Shown piece by piece: positions 25,249 through 34,267 of a stretch of 49,368 nt of DNA. The stretch comes from Bacteroidales bacterium UBA5762 (GTDB taxonomy: Bacteria > Bacteroidota > Bacteroidia > Bacteroidales > TTA-H9). Both the position numbers and the translations under genes were made by a program. Where the stretch lies: NCBI GenBank assembly GCA_002418865.1, contig DIEY01000008.1, positions 1-49,368 on the forward strand, written 5' to 3'. Numbering within the stretch: position 1 is the first letter of the stretch; each line of letters begins with the position of its first letter. Below the pieces are notes generated by a model, which saw only the letters and a list, made by a program, of their open reading frames with translations, had not been told where the DNA came from and made no database searches.

Positions 25249-27394
25249 GACTTGATTTTTTATGTAAGGTTTTCATCAATTTTTTACTAAGTTTCTTGAA
25301 ATTTTCCATTTGAGACATAATAGGCGATATATGTATTTCACTGGCAGGAATTACTCCAGTGCCTTTAATCATTTCGGCTTGTTCGGGGAAAAGAAGAATA
25401 AAACTGAGCTTGTTGGACAATTGATTCAAACGCTGAGGCAGGCTATCGAATACTGGTAAATAAGAAATTGTATCTTCTCTTGCTGCCACAATAATGAACA
25501 GACTATCTGTTTTTAATCGAGTGCTTGCATCAAAAGCCGATTCCCAATCTATATATATGGTGTTTTTAATACTTGGGTTAATCTTCCATATCTTGGCTAT
25601 GGATAAAAAAATAGGCAACAGCTCTTTAGAAGTCTTAAACTCAATAGATGCTTGAATTTTGTTAGCCAGTATAAGAATTTTGGATACCCAATAAATGAAT
25701 CCGGATTCATATTCTGTATTAGGTGGGCATAAAATGGTGATATTTTTATAAATAAAGATAGATTGTTTTATTTTACTAACCACGATAGTTTGGCTGGTTT
25801 CGGAGATGATTTTTTGAAGAATACTGCCAAAAATACGCTCACTCGATTTTAAACTACCTCCCCAACCCATCACAATCATACTGGCCATAGTCTCCTTTAT
25901 TCCTCTAATAATTCCACTCACAATGTTCACATCCACTCTAACCAGAGGTTGAATTCTGGCTTCGTTAAGCGAAATATTGCGAATAATATTATCGAGGTCT
26001 TTCCTACTTTTAAGGATATTTTGCTGAACAAGTTCATTGTCTTCGACAATTGAAATGGGGTAAATGGGTTCATCCGATCCTGGATGTTTTAGTACTATGG
26101 CCAGTTCTATAAGAGATTTTAATGATTGTGGATTGGCCACAGGGACAAGTATTCTCTCAGGGAAAGCTGGTACCTCGGGTAAAGTGTATTCTTCTGAAAG
26201 ATGAATCTTTCGACTGGCTTTATCGGCTACTATAGAACCAATTAAACAAGTTAACAGTATGAGAATAATTGTTCCATTAAGAATATAAACATCTATAATA
26301 CCCAAGTTAAATCCAATAAATATGACGGCCAAAGTAGCAGCGGCATGTGTGCTGCTAAGTCCGAAGATCAGGTTCCCCTGTACCGAGCTGTATTTGAATA
26401 TAAAACGGGTTAGATGCGCGGCAAAAAACTTCCCAATTAACGCTGCCAAGGTAAGAATTAATGCTACTTTTATTACTAAACTCCCTTCAGTTAACAAGTT
26501 AGGGTCGATTACCATACCCACCCCAATAAGGAAAAAAGGAATGAATAAGGTGTTGCCGATTAATTCGATGTTGTTCATTAGCTCTCGGTTGCCCGATATG
26601 GTTTTATTAAGGGCTAAACCTGCTAAAAAAGCTCCGATAATAGGCTCAAGACTGGCAACCTTGGCCAGAATTCCTGCTAAAAATATCATAAAAAAGATAA
26701 AAACAAGCGGAATTAATTTTTCTCCTTCTATATTTCTTAATAACCATCTCAAGGCTTTTGGATATAACCACAAAATGAGAAAAGCTATAATAAAACCACT
26801 TACTACTATTCTTAACCATGTTATTGAATTAGAAAGATTTCCATATCCTGAAGCAATAAAGGCCAGCAGCAGCAAAACCAATGTATCTGTAATAATTGTC
26901 CCGCCAATAGTAATGGCAACTGCCTCATTTTTTGCAATGCCAAAGCGGCTTACAATGGGATAGGCAATCAATGTATGTGTAGAAAACATAATGCTTACTA
27001 AAAAAGAGGGTAAAGGCTCGAGATGAAGCAAGGTACGACACGATACAAATCCTAAGCCTAAAGGTATGAAAAACGTAAGCAAGCCAAAAACAATACTTTT
27101 ATAAGCCGTATGTTTGAATTCCTGGAGATTGAGGTCTAAACCAGCTACAAACATAATGAACAACAAACCCGCAGTCCCAAATAACTGAATACTGCTATCG
27201 TTCTGCAAGATTCCCCAACCATGCGGCCCTAAAGCCATTCCCGCTAAAATGTATCCAATGATGGCCGGAAGCTTTATCTTCTGAAATATGGTTTGTGATA
27301 ACAGAATACTTAGAAGTATGATGGCAAAAATAACAACCGGTTCGCTGGAAGGAATATGTAATAAGCCGGTGTCTATCTGGTTTCCCATCATCAT
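25241..27394 (-). CDS. CPA2-family (Kef-type) cation:proton antiporter with cytoplasmic USP-like region
   Basis: A 717-residue inner-membrane exchanger. Residues ~18-390 hold about twelve helices of the Na+/H+ exchanger fold, including LPAIIGYILAGMALGPHGWG, LFIMFVAGLDLNLQEF, the IGAFLAGLALNKT region and HAAATLAVIFIGF. Residues ~405-717 form a soluble region with two universal-stress-protein-like halves (RILVPVANPQSLKSLIELA...; MASMIVMGWGGS). This is the layout of Bacteroidota Kef/NhaS-like antiporters, exchanging K+ or Na+ for protons. The ion is not determinable here. The start is the first of three consecutive ATG codons. The downstream lipoprotein gene overlaps its end. Confidence 0.88.
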   Translation of the reverse strand: MMMGNQIDTGLLHIPSSEPVVIFAIILLSILLSQTIFQKIKLPAIIGYILAGMALGPHGWGILQNDSSIQLFGTAGLLFIMFVAGLDLNLQEFKHTAYKSIVFGLLTFFIPLGLGFVSCRTLLHLEPLPSFLVSIMFSTHTLIAYPIVSRFGIAKNEAVAITIGGTIITDTLVLLLLAFIASGYGNLSNSITWLRIVVSGFIIAFLILWLYPKALRWLLRNIEGEKLIPLVFIFFMIFLAGILAKVASLEPIIGAFLAGLALNKTISGNRELMNNIELIGNTLFIPFFLIGVGMVIDPNLLTEGSLVIKVALILTLAALIGKFFAAHLTRFIFKYSSVQGNLIFGLSSTHAAATLAVIFIGFNLGIIDVYILNGTIILILLTCLIGSIVADKASRKIHLSEEYTLPEVPAFPERILVPVANPQSLKSLIELAIVLKHPGSDEPIYPISIVEDNELVQQNILKSRKDLDNIIRNISLNEARIQPLVRVDVNIVSGIIRGIKETMASMIVMGWGGSLKSSERIFGSILQKIISETSQTIVVSKIKQSIFIYKNITILCPPNTEYESGFIYWVSKILILANKIQASIEFKTSKELLPIFLSIAKIWKINPSIKNTIYIDWESAFDASTRLKTDSLFIIVAAREDTISYLPVFDSLPQRLNQLSNKLSFILLFPEQAEMIKGTGVIPASEIHISPIMSQMENFKKLSKKLMKTLHKKSSHE

Positions 27395-27824
27395 TTAAAG
27401 GTATAATAGCAAAAACAAAATTAAAGGTTTAAGCCGAATTGGAATATCAGGTTGAGTTTAAAAATCTCTGTTTCATTACTTTAAAATTTTAATATGGTTG
27501 ATACTCAACTAAAAACTTTTTATGGTTTATCTAACTCAAATTTTATCCTTCTGAATTTCAATGCAATTTTTTAAATATGATAAAATTGAATGCCTTCTAA
27601 TTCCCAAACCAAACCTCCGCGGTAAAATGGCATAATTTCTGATGCTTTTTGTTGCCCAGCCTAAAGTGGATTTCTAAAAAGATATCTTCACTGAGGAAAT
27701 GTCAACAGATGGATATAAAACTAATTGAAATGATGAAAGCCCTAAATCTTGAGGATGAAATTCATTACTTTTGCAGGCATATAATAATTTACGAAATGCT
27801 AACCCATAAAATCAACTATACACT
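27395..27824. other. 430-base AT-rich intergenic region with a promoter for the second DUF1573 gene
   Basis: The region separates the divergent antiporter and DUF1573 genes. The only clear signal is TACTTTTG (27766-27773), a TAnnTTTG -7 element 51 bases upstream of the DUF1573 start. No stable terminator, tRNA or convincing gene was seen in the rest. Confidence 0.45.
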
Positions 27825-28310
27825 ATGAAACGTACATTAATATTAGTATTTGGATTTTCCCTTACCCTGAATTATCTACAGGCACAGGATGCGAAACCCG
27901 TAAGCAAGAACGGCCCCGTGATTACCTTCGATCAAAAATTAAGAAACGAGACAGGGAATATTGTGTGGGACTATGGTACAATTTATAAGGACAGCAATGG
28001 GGACTCCTATTTTCGGTTTACCAATACCGGAAAAGAACCTTTAGTGCTGTCGGAAGTTCGTTCTTCGTGCGGTTGCACCGTTCCCAGCTGGCCTCGTGAG
28101 CCTATACTTCCCGGGGAAAGCGATACCATCAAGGTTAGGTATGCAACTAACCGTTTAGGGGTTTTCAATAAAACCATAACTGTAATGTCGAATGCAGTGA
28201 ATAACCCTGTTATACTCCGCATTAAAGGAAATGTAATTGAAAAACCTGCCGAAGTAGTTCCCGAGAAGAAACCTGTTGGTGCTGCGCAACCCCTCAACAA
28301 GGCTAAATGA
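27825..28310 (+). CDS. DUF1573 domain secreted protein (second copy)
   Basis: A 161-residue envelope protein with a type I signal peptide (MKRTLILVFGFSLTLNYLQAQ, cleavage near residue 21). One DUF1573 domain covers ~38-140, with WDYGTIYKDSNGDSYFRFTNTG and SSCGCTVPSWPREPILPGE. It is a paralogue of the lipoprotein at 3331-3795 but keeps no lipobox cysteine, so it is probably periplasmic. The C-terminus is a Pro/Lys-rich tail. A strong terminator follows, so it is likely monocistronic. Function unknown. Confidence 0.88.
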   Translation: MKRTLILVFGFSLTLNYLQAQDAKPVSKNGPVITFDQKLRNETGNIVWDYGTIYKDSNGDSYFRFTNTGKEPLVLSEVRSSCGCTVPSWPREPILPGESDTIKVRYATNRLGVFNKTITVMSNAVNNPVILRIKGNVIEKPAEVVPEKKPVGAAQPLNKAK

Positions 28311-28336
28311 ACTTGTCTTTCTCAACCAGACAATAT

Positions 28337-28365
28337 ACCCGGAAAATATGCCTCCGGGTTTTTTT
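28337..28365 (+). terminator. Rho-independent terminator after DUF1573
   Basis: ACCCGGA (28337-28343) pairs with TCCGGGT (28353-28359), 9-base loop, followed by an uninterrupted run of seven T (28359-28365). Confidence 0.85.
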
Positions 28366-28436
28366 ATTTGCATTTATGAGCCCAAATGAATAAAAATGCT
28401 ACCTCATCTTAAATATTTAAACTGATCATATTTGTT

Positions 28437-28444
28437 TACCTTTG
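28437..28444 (+). promoter_or_regulatory. Bacteroidota -7 element for the aminotransferase gene
   Basis: TACCTTTG matches TAnnTTTG and ends 27 bases before ATG 28472. It overlaps an in-frame TTG at 28442, arguing that translation begins at the ATG instead. Confidence 0.5.
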
Positions 28445-28471
28445 CAGCTAACTAACTTTAATTTAATTATT

Positions 28472-29668
28472 ATGCCAGATATATCAGAAAAAGGCAAAAA
28501 TATGCCTGCCTCTCCTATACGAAAACTCGTTCCATTTGCCGACAAAGCAAAACAGAGAGGAATCAAGGTGTTTCATCTAAATATTGGCCAGCCTGATATA
28601 GAAACGCCCCATACGATGTTGAATGCTATTCATCATTTCGAGCAAAAGGTCATAGAATACAGCCATTCAGCTGGAACTTTGTCGTATCGGACTAAACTCA
28701 CCCAGTATTATGCTAAATTGGGTATTTCTATACAACCCGATGATATTATAGTTACTACAGGTGGCTCAGAAGCTATACTTTTTGCCATTCAATCGGCAAT
28801 GGACCCTGGTGACGAGATTATTATTCCCGAACCCTTCTATGCCAATTACAATGGCTTCTCAATTGAGGCGGGAATAAATGTAAAACCAATTCCATCTTTT
28901 ATCGAAAATGGTTTTGCTCTTCCTCCTATTAGCGAATTCGAAAAGGCTATAGGACCTCGCACAAAGGCTATTTTGATTTGTAATCCAAACAACCCCACAG
29001 GATATCTTTACAGCCCCGAAGAATTGAAACTCCTCCGCGATATTGCACTCAAATATGATTTGTATCTTTTTGCCGATGAAGTATATAGGGAATTTTGTTA
29101 CGATGGCCGTCATCACTTCAGTATCATGCAGCTTGAAGGATTGGACCAGCATGCTGTTTTGATAGATTCGGTAAGTAAGCGTTATAGTGCGTGTGGAATC
29201 AGAATAGGATGTATGATTTCGAAAAACAAACAACTGATGGCCGCAGCCATGAAGTTTGCTCAAGCCAGATTAAGCCCTCCAAGTGTTGGACAGGTAGCTG
29301 CCGAGGCCGCCCTTGATACTCCAAGCGAATATTTTGATAATGTGAAAAATGAATATGTAGCCCGGCGCAATGTAGTAGTCGAAGCTATCAATAAAATACC
29401 AGGTGCATTCTGTACAAGTCCTCAGGGTGCTTTTTACGTGATGGCCCGTCTGCCAATCGATGATAGCGATTGTTTCTGTCAATGGCTGCTCGAAAATTTC
29501 GAATCAAAAGGACGCACAGTAATGATGGCACCTGGCACAGGTTTTTATTCCACACCCAAAAAAGGCCTCGATGAAGTACGTATTTCTTATGTGCTGAAAG
29601 TTGAGGAATTGCATCAAGCAATGGAATGCCTGGCCGAAGCTCTAACTCTTTACCCCAATCGTAAATAA
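28472..29668 (+). CDS. PLP-dependent class I/II aminotransferase (aspartate aminotransferase-like)
   Basis: A 398-residue fold-type I aminotransferase. Visible motifs are the N-terminal LNIGQPDIETP, the PLP-phosphate region TTGGSEAI, the ring-stacking and binding residues in EPFYANYNGF and CNPNNPTGYLY, FADEVYREF, and the PLP lysine in DSVSKRYSACGIRIG. The C-terminal substrate arginine lies in LDEVRISYV. It is of the AspC/PatA type and probably transaminates aspartate or a related amino acid; the exact substrate cannot be set. Start at ATG 28472 is supported by the promoter just upstream. Terminators lie on both sides, so it is monocistronic. Confidence 0.92.
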   Translation: MPDISEKGKNMPASPIRKLVPFADKAKQRGIKVFHLNIGQPDIETPHTMLNAIHHFEQKVIEYSHSAGTLSYRTKLTQYYAKLGISIQPDDIIVTTGGSEAILFAIQSAMDPGDEIIIPEPFYANYNGFSIEAGINVKPIPSFIENGFALPPISEFEKAIGPRTKAILICNPNNPTGYLYSPEELKLLRDIALKYDLYLFADEVYREFCYDGRHHFSIMQLEGLDQHAVLIDSVSKRYSACGIRIGCMISKNKQLMAAAMKFAQARLSPPSVGQVAAEAALDTPSEYFDNVKNEYVARRNVVVEAINKIPGAFCTSPQGAFYVMARLPIDDSDCFCQWLLENFESKGRTVMMAPGTGFYSTPKKGLDEVRISYVLKVEELHQAMECLAEALTLYPNRK

Positions 29669-29696
29669 TTCGAGCAAACAAATATGTATTTTCAGT

Positions 29697-29723
29697 GAGC
29701 TGTTAATACCAACAGCTCTTTTT
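29697..29723 (+). terminator. Rho-independent terminator after the aminotransferase
   Basis: GAGCTGTT (29697-29704) pairs perfectly with AACAGCTC (29711-29718), followed by five T. The stem sits 28 bases after the stop codon. Confidence 0.8.
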
Positions 29724-29899
29724 ATTTCGTTTCAATAAGTTGCTTTTATACAGCCTTAATGATATGAATTTGAAATTCAAAAGCTTGATTTGTAAAATCT
29801 ATATCAAGCCCATATAAACAAGCATTCCCCTTTATCGAACTGATAGCAATAGATGACAGAGTTTTGTAATTTTTATCTCAGCACTTCAAGGTTGAAAAT

Positions 29900-30565
29900 T
29901 TATTTTTGAAGGTGAACCTTCAGTGCATCTGTCCAAAGGCGGTAGCCCTTTTCATTCATATGCAACATATCGTGTAAAAATAAATCTTCATTAGGCATTC
30001 CGTCAGCTTTTAACATGGCTGACCAAATATCTACAAAATCAATATATGCTGTTTTCTCGGCATAAGCTTTCATCAGTTGATTGGCTTGAGTATATTTTGG
30101 GAAAAATTGAGCACGAGATGGACTGGGTTTAATAGAAACTAATATGATTCCTGCCTCTGGAAAATGGATGTGGATAAGACGAGTAATGGTAATGATATCC
30201 TCGAAAAATTCTTCTACACTTTTCGTAGGTTCTATCAAATCGTTATCACCTTCATAAATAACAACCTGGGAAGGATGATAAGGACGAACCACCTCGTCAT
30301 AGTAATAAATTACATCGGTCAGCACTGAACCCCCAAAACCACGATTTATTACATTCAATCCCGGAAAATCTTCCTTTATAGTTGTCCAACGTGTAAATGT
30401 AGAACTCCCTATAAATAATACAACATCTTTCGGACGACCATATAAAGAATCTTCAATGGCAAAGCTTCGAATATCTTCCTTCCATAATTCGGCTCGAGGA
30501 TATTGTGCAAACGACGTAATTCCATAAATCAATAAAAAGATGATGGCGAGATAGAATTTTTTCAT
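29900..30565 (-). CDS. Secreted SGNH/GDSL-family hydrolase
   Basis: A 221-residue exported esterase-like protein. The start at ATG 30563-30565 gives a clean signal peptide (MKKFYLAIIFLLIYGITSFAQ); a longer frame from 30628 adds a non-signal stretch. SGNH blocks are visible: GSS (53-55, catalytic Ser55), RGFGGS (75-80, Gly), EGDNDL (105-110, Asn108) and HDMLHMNEKG with Asp199 and His202. Such enzymes release acyl groups from lipids or from polysaccharides; the substrate is unknown. The next gene on the same strand starts ~300 bases away, so it is likely a separate transcript. Confidence 0.9.
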   Translation of the reverse strand: MKKFYLAIIFLLIYGITSFAQYPRAELWKEDIRSFAIEDSLYGRPKDVVLFIGSSTFTRWTTIKEDFPGLNVINRGFGGSVLTDVIYYYDEVVRPYHPSQVVIYEGDNDLIEPTKSVEEFFEDIITITRLIHIHFPEAGIILVSIKPSPSRAQFFPKYTQANQLMKAYAEKTAYIDFVDIWSAMLKADGMPNEDLFLHDMLHMNEKGYRLWTDALKVHLQK

Positions 30566-30863
30566 GCTTGAAAGAATTTTTAGGTAACAAAGATAAAAAT
30601 GGATATAATGATATTCTACAAGCGACATAATGAATTTCCAAAACCAATTTTATCTTACTCTTATATAATTCGTATTACAACAACAAATATAGCATTAGCA
30701 AAAAAATCATTCAAACTTATAATTAATTGATTATCAATTTTATTTCAGTATTTTATAGTTATTCGATTATCTAGTTTAGCCAGATTTTCTATCCATTTTA
30801 TTATTTAATTTTTTGTTGATGAATTTTCCTTGCCATTAAAGCTCAGTATTCAATTCGCATATT
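30566..30863. other. Very AT-rich intergenic region
   Basis: About 300 bases between the SGNH hydrolase and the epimerase gene, both on the minus strand. The stretch 30650-30830 is almost wholly A/T. I see no gene, tRNA or clear terminator. It probably contains the SGNH gene promoter. Confidence 0.4.
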
Positions 30864-31883
30864 TTACAACCAACCTTCATTCTTATACCACTGGATAGAT
30901 TCCTCCAAACCGCGATGCAGATTGTATTCGGGACTATAATGAAGCATATTTATAGTTTTGCTAATGTCGGATTTCCAATTTATAGCCCTCATAGTTAAGT
31001 ATTTATCTTTATTGAGGGTAGGAGAAATTTTAAAGGGTCGTGCGGAGATTTCCGAAATAAAACTGACGGCTTTGAGTCCCCAATGAGGTACTGTTACCTT
31101 CAAGGCTTTTGAATTGATCATTTTACAGCATAAGTCACGATATTCTCTATCGGTATAAGTGTTACCATCGGTAACATGAAAGATTTGTTGTGAAATTGGA
31201 GTTTCGAGTGCTAAAAAAACGGCTTTTACTAGATCTTTTACATATACAAATGAAAGGAAATGAGGCTTGCAGCCGGTAACAGGTGCCAGTCCCTTTTTCA
31301 CTGTACGTAACATGAGGTAATAATCGGTTTCTCGTGGTCCATACACTCCTGTAGGACGCATAATATTCCATGGTAAAGATGATTGTCGAATAATTTTTTC
31401 GGCTTTTAGCTTGCTTTTTCCATACAAGGTATCAGGTTTTGGAATATCATCGGGATGAAGTGGTTCAAGAGTTTTGGGATTTCCTGGTCCTAAGGCCGCC
31501 AAACTGCTCATCAGAACGAATTTTAAAATCGAAATGCCACTTTCGTGAATGGCTTCGATAAATCTTGCGGTATTTTCTGCATTAACACGATCGAAGTCTT
31601 TATGGTTAATTGTTTTTGTAACTCCAGCATTATGAATAATATAATCTATGGGACCGCACTGTCGCTCAATCGATTGTAATGCTTCTATCATTTTCTGTTT
31701 GTCGGTAAAACCGGCCCTTACGACATTTACTTCTGAAGGAAGATTTTCAGTATGGCTTGTTTCTCTTACCCAAGCCGTTACTTTCCATCCTTTTTCTACA
31801 CCCATTTCGGTGAGAAAACTTCCAATAAAACCCGTGGCTCCTGTAATGATGATATTTTTCTCTTTGTTCATATTCCATGTCAT
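30864..31883 (-). CDS. NAD(P)-dependent epimerase/dehydratase (extended SDR)
   Basis: A 339-residue extended short-chain dehydrogenase/reductase. It has the N-terminal Rossmann motif ITGATGFIGSFL, the HNAGVT segment, MSSLAALG with catalytic serine region, and the YGKSKLKAE (YXXXK) catalytic pair, then MRPTGVYGPRE. It probably modifies a nucleotide sugar or a related alcohol/ketone. The frame starts at ATG 31883; an in-frame ATG at 31871 is also possible. It begins 5 bases after miaA on the same strand, so both are likely co-transcribed. Confidence 0.88.
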   Translation of the reverse strand: MTWNMNKEKNIIITGATGFIGSFLTEMGVEKGWKVTAWVRETSHTENLPSEVNVVRAGFTDKQKMIEALQSIERQCGPIDYIIHNAGVTKTINHKDFDRVNAENTARFIEAIHESGISILKFVLMSSLAALGPGNPKTLEPLHPDDIPKPDTLYGKSKLKAEKIIRQSSLPWNIMRPTGVYGPRETDYYLMLRTVKKGLAPVTGCKPHFLSFVYVKDLVKAVFLALETPISQQIFHVTDGNTYTDREYRDLCCKMINSKALKVTVPHWGLKAVSFISEISARPFKISPTLNKDKYLTMRAINWKSDISKTINMLHYSPEYNLHRGLEESIQWYKNEGWL

Positions 31884-31888
31884 TTAAA

Positions 31889-32806
31889 TCATTCCTTCCA
31901 TTCGTCTTGATGGCTATAGAGTAATTGCATAGCCTCATTTACTATATCCTCGGTGGCTTGCATTCCATCTAACCAGTGAATTCGAAAACCCTTACGTTCC
32001 ATCCTTTTGAACCAGGTCATTTGTCGCTTTGCAAACTGATGTATGGCCGTATTCAACGATTTTATCATTTCATTTTTCGACATCTGCCCTTGGAGATAAC
32101 GGCTTATAAAACGATATTCCAATCCATAGAAATCGAGCTTTTCGGGCTTTATGCCCAGTTTTACGAGCTGCTCTACTTCTTCAATCATGCCTTGCTCTAG
32201 TCGTTTATGTAATCTTTGAGTAATCCGATTTCGGAGCTCTTCTCGGGGTAATGTAATGCCAAGGATAAAATTAAGCGGTATGAGGGTTTCTTCTTGAGGA
32301 TGTGAGAGTTTCCATGTTTCAATTTCGATGGCACGAATCAAACGAACTCGGTCGGTAATATCGGTAGTATTATGCAAAGATCGCATGGATGCCAGCTGAG
32401 TGATTAGATTTTCAGTAGATTCATTTTCGAGAATATTTCTAAGATATTTATTTTCGGGTACCTCGGGCATATAATAACCTCCGATCACAGCTTCGATGTA
32501 TAAGCCTGTACCCCCGCACAGAATTACCTGCCTGCCTCTGTTACGAATTTCATGATAAGCTTTTTTAAAATCGAGCGAAAAATCCCAAACACTATATTCC
32601 TCGCCTGGCTGACGAATGTCGATTAAATGGTATGGAATAAATCTGCCATCTACAAAATAATCATGTAAATCCTTGCCTGTGCCCAAATCCATTCCACTAA
32701 AAACTTGGCGAGAATCGGCCGAAATAATCTCAGCATCGATAAGTGCAGCTATCAAGGCCGAAATGCGTGTTTTCCCAACTGCGGTAGGTCCAAGTATTGT
32801 AATCAT
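31889..32806 (-). CDS. miaA: tRNA dimethylallyltransferase
   Basis: MiaA adds a dimethylallyl group to N6 of A37 in tRNAs that read codons starting with U. The 305-residue product has the P-loop LGPTAVGKT (5-13), the substrate motif SADSRQVFSGMDLGTGK, the CGGTGLYIEAV block and the tRNA-recognition segments RLHKRLEQGMIEEV and FYGLEYRFI. The gene is followed within 5 bases by the epimerase and preceded within 12 bases by the GT2 gene, forming a minus-strand GT2-miaA-epimerase unit. Confidence 0.95.
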   Translation of the reverse strand: MITILGPTAVGKTRISALIAALIDAEIISADSRQVFSGMDLGTGKDLHDYFVDGRFIPYHLIDIRQPGEEYSVWDFSLDFKKAYHEIRNRGRQVILCGGTGLYIEAVIGGYYMPEVPENKYLRNILENESTENLITQLASMRSLHNTTDITDRVRLIRAIEIETWKLSHPQEETLIPLNFILGITLPREELRNRITQRLHKRLEQGMIEEVEQLVKLGIKPEKLDFYGLEYRFISRYLQGQMSKNEMIKSLNTAIHQFAKRQMTWFKRMERKGFRIHWLDGMQATEDIVNEAMQLLYSHQDEWKE

Positions 32807-32818
32807 GTATCCAAGTTT

Positions 32819-34036
32819 CTATTGAAGTAAAGGATAATGTTGTCGATAGGAATATTCCTTCATAGCAAGAAAATTACGTATTTTCTGTAAGGCGTTTATA
32901 TCACAAGTGTCAAGATTTTCATTTATTGGCGGATGATTATCAGGGAAATAATGCATTAAAAATTCTTTGAGGCAAATCTCGTCAGATTTTTTTACATCGG
33001 GTTGGTATCTTTTCAGAAATTGAAATATACGCAAGGCGTCAATTTTTTGCATACAAGCTTTGACAAACGATTTTTCATTTCTTGAGTTTTTGCGTAACGG
33101 TCCCCAGATGTCGGAAGTTCGAAAAATATCTTTAAGAAAAGCATCCATGGGTGTTACAATATTTTCAAAATAAAGTTTCGGGAATGCCTCGAAAGTAATT
33201 CTCACCCTATCGAATAAGGAATAATAAAAAATAGGATAGGCTTCCCAGTGTCCTTCTTTGCCTCGAATCATTGCAGGACCTGTACCAAAAATAACCCTAT
33301 CAGAAAACCTCGATGCAGGAAAAACTATGGTTGGACACCAAGTGAGGACAGATCCATGTTTGCGGAGTTTTTGTAAAAAATAGAAATCTTCACCCGCTTG
33401 ATGTGGTGTAATGCCTCCAATTTTCCGATAAGTACCTGTTTTTAAAGCCATTGACGAACCCATTGCCGTAAAAGCATAAGGGTTATGAATGAATAACATA
33501 TTGAGCGCATACACCCGCATATATATTTCATATCTAAGAATGCAACGATTAGTAATTTCATTTTGGGTAAGTGGATGATAATAAGGAATTGATAAAGCAG
33601 AAATAAAAGGATAATCATAAAAAGTCTGTGCTATAACCTCCAAATAATCTCTCCCAAATATTGTATCAGCATCTAAACTCAAGATGATATCATCATTTTT
33701 CGCTTTCTGTGCAATAAAATCCATTGCAGTTTTGCGTGCAAATCCTACTCCTTGCTGCTTTCCTTTCCATCCCATACCCAACGAAGATTTATCTATAATC
33801 TCGATATCGAATGATAATGAACTTGAATTCAGTAAGTTTAAGCATCTCTGATTATCTTTGTATATATGTATTTTGTCGGGAATAGTGCTATATTCTTCGG
33901 GTTGATTTACACAAACTACAAGCTCAAAATTTCGGAAACTCTGTTTCTCCAAACATTCAAGCACTGCTGGCAGATATTCATATTCTGCCATAACAGGTAG
34001 GGCAATATATATTTTTAAAGAAGTTTGAGAGTTCAT
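32819..34036 (-). CDS. Family 2 glycosyltransferase
   Basis: A GT2 glycosyltransferase with an N-terminal GT-A domain (IYIALPVMAEYEYLPAVLECL), LSLDADTIFGRDYL as the DXD-bearing block, and GGITPHQAGEDFYFLQKLRKHG as the acceptor/ED motif. There is no membrane helix bundle, so it should act at the cytoplasmic face. Acceptor and sugar are unknown. The frame is open from 34075, but a minus-strand TAAATTTG element at 34057-34064 would place transcription start near 34050, so I choose ATG 34036 (405 residues); ATG 34048 is possible. It leads the unit with miaA. Confidence 0.87.
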   Translation of the reverse strand: MNSQTSLKIYIALPVMAEYEYLPAVLECLEKQSFRNFELVVCVNQPEEYSTIPDKIHIYKDNQRCLNLLNSSSLSFDIEIIDKSSLGMGWKGKQQGVGFARKTAMDFIAQKAKNDDIILSLDADTIFGRDYLEVIAQTFYDYPFISALSIPYYHPLTQNEITNRCILRYEIYMRVYALNMLFIHNPYAFTAMGSSMALKTGTYRKIGGITPHQAGEDFYFLQKLRKHGSVLTWCPTIVFPASRFSDRVIFGTGPAMIRGKEGHWEAYPIFYYSLFDRVRITFEAFPKLYFENIVTPMDAFLKDIFRTSDIWGPLRKNSRNEKSFVKACMQKIDALRIFQFLKRYQPDVKKSDEICLKEFLMHYFPDNHPPINENLDTCDINALQKIRNFLAMKEYSYRQHYPLLQ

Positions 34037-34056
34037 CCAGGTATGCATTGTTTTTG

Positions 34057-34064
34057 CAAATTTA
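34057..34064 (-). promoter_or_regulatory. Bacteroidota -7 element for GT2-miaA-epimerase
   Basis: The minus strand reads TAAATTTG, an exact match. It decides between candidate start codons of the GT2 gene, excluding the one at 34075. Confidence 0.5.
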
Positions 34065-34267
34065 AATAAGCACATTTTTATTTATTGGGTTACGATTATT
34101 AACCAAATGACAAGGGTGATAAAAGGCATCGAAATTACATGTAAAAATATTTTTCTGTTTATGTTATAAACTGATTGATAATGAATTATAAATAGAAGGA
34201 ATGATGTAAACCATGAGATAAGGGTAGTAGTTGGCTTAAAGCTTATAATTTTGCTAAAACCTTTGTC

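Noticed and set aside
26322..26963. 213-codon plus-strand frame
   Set aside because: It is the antisense shadow of the antiporter membrane domain, with a lysine/isoleucine/proline-rich composition typical of reverse frames of hydrophobic genes.
27709..27828. 39-codon plus-strand frame ending at the DUF1573 start (overlap ATGA)
   Set aside because: The DUF1573 -7 promoter element lies within it, so it would not be transcribed in full; coupling is probably chance.
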